Positions 51,349-59,622 of a stretch of DNA of 64,000 nucleotides are shown here, piece after piece; position 1 is the stretch's first letter; each line of letters starts with the position of its first letter. The position numbers and the translations under genes were made by a program. The stretch lies in assembly GCF_001423945.1 (NCBI RefSeq), contig NZ_LMPU01000009.1, positions 248,416-312,415 on the forward strand, in the 5' to 3' direction. Below the pieces are notes generated by a model. That model searched no databases. It worked only from the letters and a program-made list of their open reading frames with translations, and was not told the origin of the DNA. The stretch is from Pedobacter sp. Leaf194. Its GTDB lineage: Bacteria; Bacteroidota; Bacteroidia; Sphingobacteriales; Sphingobacteriaceae.

Positions 51349-52770
51349 TTAAGGCCAAACGCCCAAATTCATGTAAGAAACCGCAATTTTATCAATTGAA
51401 TTAACAAAAGCTGCAGTTCTTAAAGTTTTTGTTGCAGGCTTGTTTACCAAAGTCTCGCGAATTTCGTGGTAAGAATGGATCATGGTATCTTCCAAACCAG
51501 AGTTTACCAATTCGATTTCGGATGCCCCTTTAACAATCATTAGACGATGCTCGGGAAGTATCGTTTTGCCCGTCAAGTTTTCTAAAGTGTTAATTAGGTT
51601 GGCGTTTGAATTAGCTGCGTAACGGTTTTCCATACGGCCAAAAGCCACATGAGAAAGGTTTTTTAACCACTCGAAGTATGAAACGGTAACACCGCCAGCG
51701 TTGCAATACATATCTGGAATGATGATACCACCCATTTCTGTAAAAATTGCCTCTGCTTCCGGCGTCGTTGGTCCGTTTGCGCCTTCGGCAATAATTTTCG
51801 CCTTAACGTTGCGAATGTTATGCTCTGTAAACTGATTTTCCAATGCCGCAGGTACAAGAATGTCGCAATCTTGCTCCAAACCGTCCATCGAATTTTTAAA
51901 ATCGGTTGCACCAGGAAAACCTAAAATTGAACCGGTGTTTTTACGGTGTGCAAAAACTTCATCGACATTTAAGCCATTAGGATTGTAGATTGCACCTTCG
52001 AATTCGCACAAACCAACAATTGTAGCGCCAAATTCGGCTAAAAATTTAGCTGAATGGTAGCCCACATTTCCCAAACCCTGAACAATAACTCTTTTATCGC
52101 CCAAACCAGCTTTAAAACCGATTTTAGCCATATCTTCAGCAACATCCACACATTCGCGAACTGCATAAGCCACACCGCGACCCGTAGCTTCCTTCCGCCC
52201 ACGGATACCGTGTAAAGCAATTGGCTTTCCGGTTACGCAACCTAAAGCATCAAGCTGACCCGGATTCATAGTCATGTAAGTATCCGCTATCCAACTCATT
52301 TCGCGTTCTCCAGAACCATAATCTGGTGCAGGAACGTCTATACCGGGACCGATAAAATTTTTCTTAATTAATTCTGTAGTGTAGCGACGGGTGATGGTTT
52401 CTAGCTCGGCAACACTGTATTGTTTAGTATTTATTTTGATACCCCCTTTGGCGCCGCCGAAAGGAACGTTCACAATAGCACATTTGTATGTCATTAAGGC
52501 TGCAAGCGCCATAACTTCATCTTCATTAACCATTTCGCTGTAGCGGATACCGCCTTTTGTTGGGCTCATGTGATGCGAGTGTTCAACACGCCAGGCATCA
52601 ATTACTTCAAAACCGTTTCCACGACGAATTGGGAATTGGAAACGATAAACACTATTACACGCTTTAATCTGGTTCAATAAACCTTCAGGATGATTGGTGA
52701 ATTGAGCCGCACTGTCAAAGTTCTTGCATACATCAGCAAAAAACTTGTTCTCGTCTGCTAGATTAGCCAT
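51349..52770 (-). CDS. gdhA: glutamate dehydrogenase (Glu/Leu/Phe/Val family)
   Basis: A 473-residue enzyme that interconverts glutamate and 2-oxoglutarate plus ammonia. The catalytic Lys region is NVPFGGAKGGIKI and the substrate Lys region THHMSPTKGGIRYSE-like (HSHHMSPTKGGIRYSEM). The cofactor motif GLGNVGYHSAKFLAE is a Rossmann GxGxxG. PDMYCNAGGVTVSYFEWLKN is the signature near the C-terminus. Its length and family are common in Bacteroidetes. It stands between the two halves of the ccm gene set. Confidence 0.93.
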   Translation of the reverse strand: MANLADENKFFADVCKNFDSAAQFTNHPEGLLNQIKACNSVYRFQFPIRRGNGFEVIDAWRVEHSHHMSPTKGGIRYSEMVNEDEVMALAALMTYKCAIVNVPFGGAKGGIKINTKQYSVAELETITRRYTTELIKKNFIGPGIDVPAPDYGSGEREMSWIADTYMTMNPGQLDALGCVTGKPIALHGIRGRKEATGRGVAYAVRECVDVAEDMAKIGFKAGLGDKRVIVQGLGNVGYHSAKFLAEFGATIVGLCEFEGAIYNPNGLNVDEVFAHRKNTGSILGFPGATDFKNSMDGLEQDCDILVPAALENQFTEHNIRNVKAKIIAEGANGPTTPEAEAIFTEMGGIIIPDMYCNAGGVTVSYFEWLKNLSHVAFGRMENRYAANSNANLINTLENLTGKTILPEHRLMIVKGASEIELVNSGLEDTMIHSYHEIRETLVNKPATKTLRTAAFVNSIDKIAVSYMNLGVWP

Positions 52771-52798
52771 TTTTTATTTTTATGAATTAAGTATGCCG

Positions 52799-52831
52799 CA
52801 AAATTGCCTAAAAAAAACGCATATATCCAAA
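52799..52831 (-). promoter_or_regulatory. possible promoter of gdhA
   Basis: On the minus strand, TTTG (52831-52828) is followed after 21 nt by CAATTTTG (52806-52799), one mismatch from TAnnTTTG. The gdhA ATG is about 28 nt further on. Confidence 0.35.
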
Positions 52832-52902
52832 TGAAAAAACACTTAGTGTAAACCCGACACCAATCTTATCAAGCGCAAAAAATAGCTTTAAATTGTTTAA
52901 AC

Positions 52903-53121
52903 TTAGTTTTTAGGTAAGTTTTCTCTTTCGATTTTTTTTAATCTTTTATCGATTGAGAACAGGTAAGCCAGCAAACCAACAAGAATGATAACAATACAGG
53001 TTACAACTACGTAAATTTTACCATCGCTGCGCAATTTATCTGCCATTTCTACACCATTATCCTGGGCAAATAACTGGACAGTAAAAAGCGTAAATATTAG
53101 GGAAAACAATATCTTTTTCAT
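52903..53121 (-). CDS. ccmD: CcmD-like small membrane protein
   Basis: From the ATG at 53121 the product has 72 residues: an N-terminal signal-like segment MKKILFSLIFTLFTVQLF, a short outside part, one membrane helix (VVVTCIVIILVGLLAYLF) and a charged tail with KRLKKIERENL. This resembles the small membrane protein CcmD, which holds CcmC and CcmE together in heme release. It follows ccmC by about 70 bp on the same strand. A start at 53157 would add 12 unconserved residues. The assignment leans on position as well as topology. Confidence 0.72.
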   Translation of the reverse strand: MKKILFSLIFTLFTVQLFAQDNGVEMADKLRSDGKIYVVVTCIVIILVGLLAYLFSIDKRLKKIERENLPKN

Positions 53122-53190
53122 TTGTGTTTTGAAATTTTGGTAATGAATGTTCGGCAATTATTTTTTTGTTCTCTTATTTTAATTATCAAG

Positions 53191-53853
53191 CTAATTCATT
53201 TGCTGTTTATTTTCCAGCGAACGAAGTCTGAAACGAATGGTGTACACCCAGTAGCCAATTAGTATCCAGCCGAGGCAAGCAGGATAAAAAACCATGCGCA
53301 TACGGCTATCTAAATCATAGCTGTTAAAACCGGGGTTACCACCGTTTCCTGGGTGTAAGGAGTCTTTTAACCGCGGTAAAACGAAAAGTAAAACAACCAT
53401 CATTGGGAAAGCAAAAATGTTGTAGATAGCAGAAATTTTAGCTCTTTTTTGCTCTTCATCTATCGCATTGCGAAGAATTAAATAAGCAAAATACAGAAGG
53501 ACGGAGATGGCTGCGAAATTTTGTTTTGGGTCAAAACTCCAAAACTGGCCCCAGGTATATTTGGCCCAGATGGCGCCGGTTACCAAACCCAAAAGGCCGA
53601 AAATAATTCCTGCATTTACGCTTTCAACAGCTTTGATATCATCCACTTCACTTTTGGAGCTTAAAGATTTTATACTGTAAAAAACAGAGATTGAAAACAA
53701 CACAATCATTGCAAACCACATTGGTACATGAAAGTAAAGGTTCCTGATAGATTCATTTAAAATAGGCAAACGAGGTACGCCAAGTAATAAGCCGGCAATA
53801 GCGGTGTAAATAACCAATACAGAACCCAAAATTTTCCACCAAGTTTTATTCAT
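53191..53853 (-). CDS. ccmC: heme exporter/handling protein CcmC
   Basis: The 220-residue polytopic protein has about six helices. NLYFHVPMWFAM carries the heme-binding HVP His42, and the WWD-type motif is KYTWGQFWSFDPKQNFAAI near residues 98-116 (typical WGxxWxWDxxxT in other bacteria, here with FD and QN). CcmC loads heme onto CcmE. It belongs to the ccmB-ccmC-ccmD group transcribed leftwards. Confidence 0.92.
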   Translation of the reverse strand: MNKTWWKILGSVLVIYTAIAGLLLGVPRLPILNESIRNLYFHVPMWFAMIVLFSISVFYSIKSLSSKSEVDDIKAVESVNAGIIFGLLGLVTGAIWAKYTWGQFWSFDPKQNFAAISVLLYFAYLILRNAIDEEQKRAKISAIYNIFAFPMMVVLLFVLPRLKDSLHPGNGGNPGFNSYDLDSRMRMVFYPACLGWILIGYWVYTIRFRLRSLENKQQMN

Positions 53854-53986
53854 ACATCTATAATTTTTAATGAGTGACTACTGAATGATTGATACAACAA
53901 TCCCTCAATTCACTATTTCTGATTCAACATTTTTTAAAAGAGATAACTTTCAACCAGTCCTTCATTTTCTAATTGCTTAATCAATA

Positions 53987-54658
53987 TTAATCACGCCAAA
54001 GATAAGGAAATAACAATAACGAGGTTGCTACCGTAAGCACATTCACAACCAAAAGCATCGCGATTTCATCATAACTATTTTCCCATGGCAAGCCATCAAC
54101 AGCGTTTTTCGCAAGCTTTATAAGCAATATTAGTACAGGAATAATGATTGGAAAACTTAAGATCGCCATGAGCATGCCCCCATTTCCAGCTTTGCTTGCT
54201 ATTGCCGAAACCATGGTAAAAACCGTTGAAAAGCTGATGCTTCCGAGTACCACAGCTACGTAATAGAGGAGTAAATCGGGTGGTGTGTAATCATTAAATA
54301 CTAGCATATAGAAGCCCAAAGCCACGGTAGTAAGCACCAGCATCAGCATCGTGTTATAAATTGTTTTTGATATAAGTACTGCACCAGGGCTAGCTAACAA
54401 ATAGCTGTACAGTTGCTGTCCTCTACTCTCCTGAAGAAAACTTTTCGAGACCCCATTGATTGATGCAAAGAGCATAATAATCCAAAAAAGCGCATTCCAG
54501 ATCAATCTCTCTTTCTCGCTGAGAATTACAAAAGATAAATAGCAAGTAAAAATAGTTGAAACGACATAGAGCAACACACCGTTGATGGTATATTTTGAGC
54601 GCCACTCCAATAGTACTTCTTTGTGGATTAAATATTTAACCTCTTTGGCCAATTGCAT
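53987..54658 (-). CDS. ccmB: heme exporter subunit CcmB
   Basis: A 223-residue membrane protein with six predicted helices. EVLLEWRSKYTINGVLLYVV and FWIIMLFASINGVSKSFLQE match the CcmB family. In other bacteria CcmB is the permease partner of the ATPase CcmA; no ccmA is present in this window. The 133-bp gap before ccmC leaves room for a separate promoter, but the order and orientation suggest one unit. Its upstream side is the repeat array at 54747. Confidence 0.9.
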   Translation of the reverse strand: MQLAKEVKYLIHKEVLLEWRSKYTINGVLLYVVSTIFTCYLSFVILSEKERLIWNALFWIIMLFASINGVSKSFLQESRGQQLYSYLLASPGAVLISKTIYNTMLMLVLTTVALGFYMLVFNDYTPPDLLLYYVAVVLGSISFSTVFTMVSAIASKAGNGGMLMAILSFPIIIPVLILLIKLAKNAVDGLPWENSYDEIAMLLVVNVLTVATSLLLFPYLWRD

Positions 54659-54746
54659 AAACGCAAAGATACTTTTATTGATAAATATTGTAAGTTAAAA
54701 TTGTTGGATTGTTGTAATATTGTTTAACGTTAACATAGAAAAATTA

Positions 54747-55227
54747 GCCACAGAAACACAGAATACTCAGAGCGAAGATGATTTAACTTGTCAAAAAATA
54801 CGCCGCCATATTCGGTGAATTCTGTGCTTCTGTGGCAAAAATTATTACACCAACTTTAAATTAAATAAAATAATTAGCCACAGAAACACAGAAGACTCAG
54901 AGGGATGATGATCTAATTTGTCAAAAAATACGGCACCATATTCGGTGAATTCTGTGCTTCTGTGGCAAAAACAATTGATCCGCTAATTTTAACTTAAATA
55001 AAATAATTAGCCACAGAAACACAGAAGACTCAGAGCGAAGATGATTTCACTAACAAAAAAATATTCCGCCATGTTCGGTGAATTCTGTGCTTCTGTGGCA
55101 AAAATTAATGCACCAATTTTGACTTAAATAAAAATAATTAGCCACAGAAACACAGAAGACTCAGAGCAATGATGATTTAACTTGTCAAAAAAAATTCCGG
55201 TACATTCGTAAATCTTTGCTTTGTGGC
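54747..55227. repeat. tandem array of four ~130-bp units, each with terminal inverted repeats
   Basis: Units lie at 54747-54836, 54877-54966, 55010-55099 and 55141-55227. The first three are 90 bp, each begins GCCACAGAAACACAGAA and ends TTCTGTGCTTCTGTGGC; the two ends pair at 16 of 17 positions. Units are separated by AT-rich spacers of about 40 bp that are also related (TTAAATAAAATAATTA). The fourth unit's right arm has diverged and abuts the ogt start. Unit length, palindromic ends and lack of unique spacers exclude a CRISPR array. Confidence 0.9.
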
Positions 55228-55237
55228 AGAAAAAAAA

Positions 55238-55717
55238 ATGGAATACGCATCGTTCATAAATTCTCCAATTGGAAAAATAACCATCCTTGCAGATGATGAT
55301 TTCGTGCATGCGGTAACTTTTGGTGAACAAACCATCGAAGGATTAGTAGAAAACAATTTAACGAAGAGGGTAGCTAAACAATTGGCCGACTACTTCGACG
55401 GCAACTTAACAACCTTCGACTTCCCGATTAAACAAAAAGGAACTGCGTTTCAACAAGGCGTTTGGCAAAATCTACTCACTATCCCATATGGGACAACGCT
55501 ATCTTACGCTAAATTTTCTGCGCACCATCCATTAGCCATCAGAGCAATTGCAGCGGCCAATGGAAAAAATAACCTGGCCATAGCCATTCCTTGTCACCGG
55601 GTTATTGGTAGCAATGGAAAACTTGTTGGTTATGCTGGCGGTTTGTGGCGCAAGCAATGGTTATTGCAGCATGAAAGAGAAGTTTCTCAAAAAGGACAAA
55701 CGGAAATAAAATTTTAA
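55238..55717 (+). CDS. ogt: methylated-DNA-[protein]-cysteine S-methyltransferase
   Basis: A 159-residue protein from the ATG at 55238. The active-site Cys is in IPCHRVIGSNG, and ALAIRAIAAANGKN-type sequence (HPLAIRAIAAANGKNN) precedes it as in Ogt/MGMT. It takes an alkyl group from O6-alkylguanine onto Cys and is consumed. A GTG at 55223 in the same frame lies inside the repeat end and was rejected. The next gene begins 1 bp after its stop. Confidence 0.95.
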   Translation: MEYASFINSPIGKITILADDDFVHAVTFGEQTIEGLVENNLTKRVAKQLADYFDGNLTTFDFPIKQKGTAFQQGVWQNLLTIPYGTTLSYAKFSAHHPLAIRAIAAANGKNNLAIAIPCHRVIGSNGKLVGYAGGLWRKQWLLQHEREVSQKGQTEIKF

Positions 55718-55718
55718 C

Positions 55719-56108
55719 ATGAATACTACTTCAGAAAAAGCCGATACCCCAACCTACTTAAAAGCGATCCGCTTAATAAATGTCGACGGTAACAGATGTG
55801 ATTTTGAGCTCGGACGAATTCCTGCCAGACAACACATCAACGCTAATTATTTTTTCGCACAAACAGATGTTTCGTTGCACAATACCCCGCACCCTGCACC
55901 CAGGAAGCAATATGTAATTACAACAAAAGGGAGGTTAAAATTTACAGTTACAAGCGGTAAAACCTTCATCATAGAACCCGGAATAATTTTGATTGCAAAT
56001 GATACTCAAGGCGAAGGCCACACCTGGGAAATTATTGACGGCAATGAATGGGAAAGAATCTATATCCCATTGGAAGATAGTTTTAATGATCATTTTATAG
56101 CAGACTAA
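55719..56108 (+). CDS. cupin-like protein
   Basis: A 129-residue protein with a single small beta-barrel fold as in cupins: a KQYVITTKGRLKFTVTSGKT strand pair, then IIEPGIILIANDTQGEGHTWEI, in which His and Glu could bind a metal, although the usual cupin motif 1 (HxH) is absent. There is no signal peptide. It starts 1 bp after the ogt stop, so it is co-transcribed with ogt. Its function is unknown. Confidence 0.62.
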   Translation: MNTTSEKADTPTYLKAIRLINVDGNRCDFELGRIPARQHINANYFFAQTDVSLHNTPHPAPRKQYVITTKGRLKFTVTSGKTFIIEPGIILIANDTQGEGHTWEIIDGNEWERIYIPLEDSFNDHFIAD

Positions 56109-56266
56109 GTCATTTCTGCAAAATATGGAAACAAGCATCTTACAAGTACGACAACTTGCCAAAAGCAAAAACCTTTCAAAGAAGCCACTTTATAAATATC
56201 CTTACCGAGTTTTTTAAAAACCAATTCAATTGATAATGCGTAAATAACCTCAAACCTATTGTTGTT

Positions 56267-56770
56267 ATGAAAACGATTTATGCAGTCCTGTTGATTATGC
56301 TAAGCTATCTTCCAATGGAAAAGAATACTCCTGTGGCTAAGCTAGACCTTAAAAAATACTCAGGAACATGGTATTCGTTATATTCAATTCCAACAATTTT
56401 CGATAAGGGAAGTAGGGAAACTACGACAAAATACACGCTTAATAAAGAGGGATATTATAACGTAATTACAACTTACAAAAAGCCTGGAGACGAAAAAGTC
56501 TACTCCAGAAGCTCTAAAATTTTTCCTTCAGATGAAGGAAGAAGTGGGGAACTACAGGCGCAATTTGTTTGGCCAATAAAAGTAGATTATTGGATTATTG
56601 AGCTTGCTGACGACTATTCTTATGTTGTAGTGGGGCACCCAGATCGGAAGTTCTTATTCATCATGAGTCGCAATCAAACAATGGCGAAGAAAACACATGA
56701 TGAGATTGTTGCCCGTTGCAGGGAAAAAGGATATGAAGTAAGTAAACTAACTGCCCAATTTAAGGGGTAA
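56267..56770 (+). CDS. lipocalin (Blc-like)
   Basis: A 167-residue protein with an N-terminal hydrophobic segment (export signal) and the lipocalin fold. Motif 1 is [12 protein letters not shown], motif 2-3 are [33 protein letters not shown] (quoted pieces: [15 protein letters not shown]). Bacterial lipocalins of this sort (Blc) are outer-membrane-associated and bind lysophospholipids. No lipobox Cys is seen in the signal, unlike E. coli Blc. The last 11 bp overlap the convergent gene. Confidence 0.85.
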   Translation: MKTIYAVLLIMLSYLPMEKNTPVAKLDLKKYSGTWYSLYSIPTIFDKGSRETTTKYTLNKEGYYNVITTYKKPGDEKVYSRSSKIFPSDEGRSGELQAQFVWPIKVDYWIIELADDYSYVVVGHPDRKFLFIMSRNQTMAKKTHDEIVARCREKGYEVSKLTAQFKG

Positions 56771-57173
56771 TGGTTTGACTAGTGATCTTTCCGCTCCGGC
56801 TTGTGCTAAATAGCATAAAAATAACACCAACCAAAAGCACAATCCATCCCCATTGGAAATGAACCACCTTTCCTATTAATTTATTTGCGAAACCATATTT
56901 AGTGTAATTATTCGCAGTAAAATAAACTGCAATCACTGCTAAAACATACCAGATAGCCATTACAAAGCTCATGAAACGGAATGCACCTGCTTTTCTGATA
57001 AATAAGAACAGAACTGCGACTCCAAGAATAGCAAACGTAATGAAGAACAATCGGGCATCAGATTGATACAAATTCCAATTACCCTTGATAGGCACTTTCA
57101 AGATTGGGCAGAAACTCGCAACAACGCATAACAAAATACCCAACCAGGCCCTGAATTTATTTAGAATTAACAT
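56760..57173 (-). CDS. hypothetical membrane protein
   Basis: A 137-residue product with four hydrophobic segments, near residues 8-24, 43-58, 70-88 and 108-126. [21 protein letters not shown] is typical of small membrane proteins of unknown function. No motif is recognised. It is convergent with the lipocalin gene, overlapping it by 11 bp, and its upstream neighbour is gldC, 64 bp away on the same strand. Confidence 0.55.
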   Translation of the reverse strand: MLILNKFRAWLGILLCVVASFCPILKVPIKGNWNLYQSDARLFFITFAILGVAVLFLFIRKAGAFRFMSFVMAIWYVLAVIAVYFTANNYTKYGFANKLIGKVVHFQWGWIVLLVGVIFMLFSTSRSGKITSQTITP

Positions 57174-57237
57174 CTTCTTTTATATTTTTTCTGAAGGTTG
57201 CGACTAAAAAACCTTACTATTGATTTAATAAAAACAA

Positions 57238-57573
57238 TTATTGTCCCTCAACAATACCCATCTTTTCAGCAAAATGTGCACAATAGTCCCGTAAATCTTC
57301 TACGATCAAGGTCTCGTTCGTAGCCTTCAGAAAGCTATCGCCCATGGTTTGCAAGGTTTCATAGAAAAAACGTTTCATTTCGTCAACAGGCATATCTTTG
57401 GTCCAAAGGTCTATCTTCAACGTGTTCTTGTAATTATGATCCCAAACCGATAAAAACATGGCTTTGGCGGGCACCTTATCAGCATTGCCAGAATCGGTAC
57501 TTTCCCAAAGAATATTATCTGGATTATTGCCCTCGTCTAACTCAACTGTTAACTTTATTTCTGCTGTTTTCAT
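57238..57573 (-). CDS. gldC: gliding motility protein GldC
   Basis: The 111-residue protein matches GldC of Flavobacterium: an N-terminal EIKLTVELDEGNNPDNILW, a central AKAMFLSVWDHNYKNTLKIDLWT, and the C-terminal YCAHFAEKMGI. GldC is a small cytoplasmic protein, related to the T9SS/gliding set but not essential for secretion. Its presence fits the type B T9SS cargo protein at 28381-30291. No other gld gene is in the window. Confidence 0.85.
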   Translation of the reverse strand: MKTAEIKLTVELDEGNNPDNILWESTDSGNADKVPAKAMFLSVWDHNYKNTLKIDLWTKDMPVDEMKRFFYETLQTMGDSFLKATNETLIVEDLRDYCAHFAEKMGIVEGQ

Positions 57574-57669
57574 TTCTTTTAAATTGAATATTACGATAAG
57601 ACTTTACAGATTTATCGATTATTTTAAGGATGCAAAGATGCTGATTTTAGTAAATAATCTCTTAACCAC

Positions 57670-57942
57670 TTAGGTCATTTTTTGTAATATTACCATCAAG
57701 ATTAAGGTAATCAGGATAAAAACGGACTCGACAATCCAGATTCTTTTCAAATCTTTTAACGTAGAACGGAAAATCAAATCGGTAATAAAAGTAACCAGAA
57801 TTAAGCACCCTAAAATAACAAGGTAAAAACCGCTTAAATCTATTTGCCTTGGTGCATTATTTTTCGGCGCTATAATGTTTAAAACCGCAAGTCCCAAACC
57901 TGCAGCGCCAATAATATTCAAAGGCGTAATCCTTAATTTCAT
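57670..57942 (-). CDS. small membrane protein
   Basis: A 90-residue protein with about three hydrophobic segments (near residues 8-24, 36-58 and 68-88) and a short polar N-terminus. No family is recognised. Its ATG overlaps the stop of the RhlE-like helicase by 1 bp (TAATG), so it is translated in step with it, but no functional link is known. Confidence 0.55.
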   Translation of the reverse strand: MKLRITPLNIIGAAGLGLAVLNIIAPKNNAPRQIDLSGFYLVILGCLILVTFITDLIFRSTLKDLKRIWIVESVFILITLILMVILQKMT

Positions 57943-59288
57943 TAGTTTTTCTTATCGAAACGCTTACCTTTCTTAAAACTCTTAACTTCCTTCCCTGCCT
58001 TCGCTTTTGCCTTTTCCCTCGCTTTTTTCTCAATTGCTGCAGCATGTTTTTTCTCGTGGAAAGCACCTTTAAAATCGGGGTCTTCCTTGCGTTTCTGCAT
58101 ATCAATTTCCTTGGCAATATACTGGCGTTCCTCGTACGGCGTTTCATCTATATAAACACCCTCCGGAATTTCGGCCACAGGAATATACTGACGAATTAAC
58201 TTCTCAATTTTACGGATATAATATTTTTCCGCATCAGTGGCAAAAGTAATCGCGTCACCTTTAGCAAAAGCCCTACCTGTACGGCCAATTCTGTGCACAT
58301 AATCTTCAATAATAATCGGCACATCGAAGTTAATTACGTGACTTACATCGCTCACATCGATTCCTCTGCTCGCTACATCTGTTGCAACCAATACACGAAT
58401 ATTGCCCTCCTTAAAGCTAGTAATAGAATTAATTCTGGTATTCTGACCTTTATTCGCGTGTATCACACGAACATTTTCTGCACCATATCTGCGTTCAATA
58501 AAGCTGAAAATATTATCGGCAACTGTTTTTGTTTTACAAAAAATTATCAGACGGCTAAAAGCCTCATCATTTTTTAAAAGATGCTGTAACAGGTTAATTT
58601 TTGTCTTAAAATTCGGCACGTAATACAGCGTTTGCGTTACGTTTGCAGCTGGTGTAGCCTGCGCCGAGGCTTCAATAACAAGTGGATTATTTAGAAAATC
58701 ACCAGCAATTTTCTGTACCAAATCGCTCATCGTTGCAGAAAAAAGTAAATTTTGGCGCTTGCGTGGCACAATTTCCAGAATCCGATGTATAGAACCAATA
58801 AAGCCCATGTCCATCATCTTATCCGCTTCATCTAAAACCAAAAACTTCAAGCTTTGAGTATTAATATCCCCTGCCAGGTACAAATCAAGAAATCTTCCTG
58901 GCGTTGCAATCAAAATATCAACGCCCTTGGCAATCTGTTCTTTCTGGGTTTTTGGTCCGATGCCGCCAAAAATTACAAGCGAACGCAAATCCGTGTAAGT
59001 AGAAAACAACTTTACCTGTTCCGCTATCTGCATGGCCAGCTCCCGTGTGGGCGACAAAATTAAAGCCCGCGGATTTTCACCCTGAGCGTACTTCAACTGC
59101 ATTAAAATTGGCAAAACAAAGGCCGCAGTTTTTCCTGTTCCCGTTTCGGCAATACCGAAAATATCTTGTCCTGATAACACAGGCGCAATTGCTTTCTCCT
59201 GTATCGGCGTGGCAACGGTATAACCTGCATCGGCAACTGCATTTAAAATTTGCCTGTTTAATTTAAATTCTTCGAACGATTTTGCCAT
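57942..59288 (-). CDS. DEAD-box RNA helicase (RhlE-like)
   Basis: From the ATG at 59288 the product has 448 residues. The N-terminal motif is FEEFKLNRQILNAVADAGYTVATPIQ, the P-loop AETGTGKTAA, the Walker B motif VLDEADKMMDMGF, the SAT motif LLFSATMS, and the C-terminal motif VI HRIGRTGRA. The basic, Lys-rich tail is like that of RhlE. It unwinds structured RNA. A start at 59297 would add three residues and cannot be ruled out. Confidence 0.92.
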   Translation of the reverse strand: MAKSFEEFKLNRQILNAVADAGYTVATPIQEKAIAPVLSGQDIFGIAETGTGKTAAFVLPILMQLKYAQGENPRALILSPTRELAMQIAEQVKLFSTYTDLRSLVIFGGIGPKTQKEQIAKGVDILIATPGRFLDLYLAGDINTQSLKFLVLDEADKMMDMGFIGSIHRILEIVPRKRQNLLFSATMSDLVQKIAGDFLNNPLVIEASAQATPAANVTQTLYYVPNFKTKINLLQHLLKNDEAFSRLIIFCKTKTVADNIFSFIERRYGAENVRVIHANKGQNTRINSITSFKEGNIRVLVATDVASRGIDVSDVSHVINFDVPIIIEDYVHRIGRTGRAFAKGDAITFATDAEKYYIRKIEKLIRQYIPVAEIPEGVYIDETPYEERQYIAKEIDMQKRKEDPDFKGAFHEKKHAAAIEKKAREKAKAKAGKEVKSFKKGKRFDKKN

Positions 59289-59393
59289 AGCGCACAAAGA
59301 TAGCTTTTTTAAGCCGAAAGGCTAAAAGCTTAACAACCAAAGCTCAAGACTAAAAACTGATTGTTGTTAATTAACTTATATCAGCTTATCTTC

Positions 59394-59523
59394 TTTCGAA
59401 AAGCAATTTAGGTAATTCTTCGGTTGGGGCAGCCCTGCTATCGTTCCAATCTTTTTGCCTTTGTAAGTTCAAGCTTGCCGCAGCACTGCTGCAAAAAGTA
59501 TTTCCACTCTATCAGGTTTATTT
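59394..59523 (-). repeat. dispersed intergenic repeat, copy B
   Basis: This copy is read on the minus strand. The 37 bp at 59523-59487 match 35357-35393 at 35 positions, and matching continues for about 130 bp through an AAAAAGATTGGAACG block, an AACCGAAG block and a TTTTCGAAAG end. It lies between the divergent helicase and pyrC genes. Confidence 0.75.
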
Positions 59524-59609
59524 AACTAAAAACAGTGGTAAAAACTCAATTTCTAACTTCCATCCGCCCAAACATGATACTCGATAGCCACTACTTAATA
59601 CTAAATTAC

Positions 59610-59617
59610 TACCTTTG
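59610..59617 (+). promoter_or_regulatory. -7-type box directly before pyrC
   Basis: TACCTTTG matches TAnnTTTG and ends 5 nt before the pyrC ATG (59623). A transcript from it would have little or no leader. A clear -33 TTTG is not found at the expected distance. Confidence 0.4.
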
Positions 59618-59622
59618 AAACC

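Larger units (their letters stand above)
59289..59622. other. 334-bp divergent space with repeat copy B and pyrC promoter region
   Basis: Copy B of the dispersed repeat (59394-59523) occupies the centre. Right of it are the pyrC promoter box and start. Left of it is the upstream region of the RhlE-like helicase gene. I see no gene or tRNA. Confidence 0.55.

Noticed and set aside
51087..51399. Small plus-strand frames before gdhA
   Set aside because: They run through the decayed dispersed repeat and the terminator hairpin, so they are not credible genes.
54747..55227. Could the regular repeats before ogt be a CRISPR array?
   Set aside because: The repeated unit is about 90 bp and internally palindromic, the 40-bp spacers are similar to each other rather than unique, and no cas gene is nearby.
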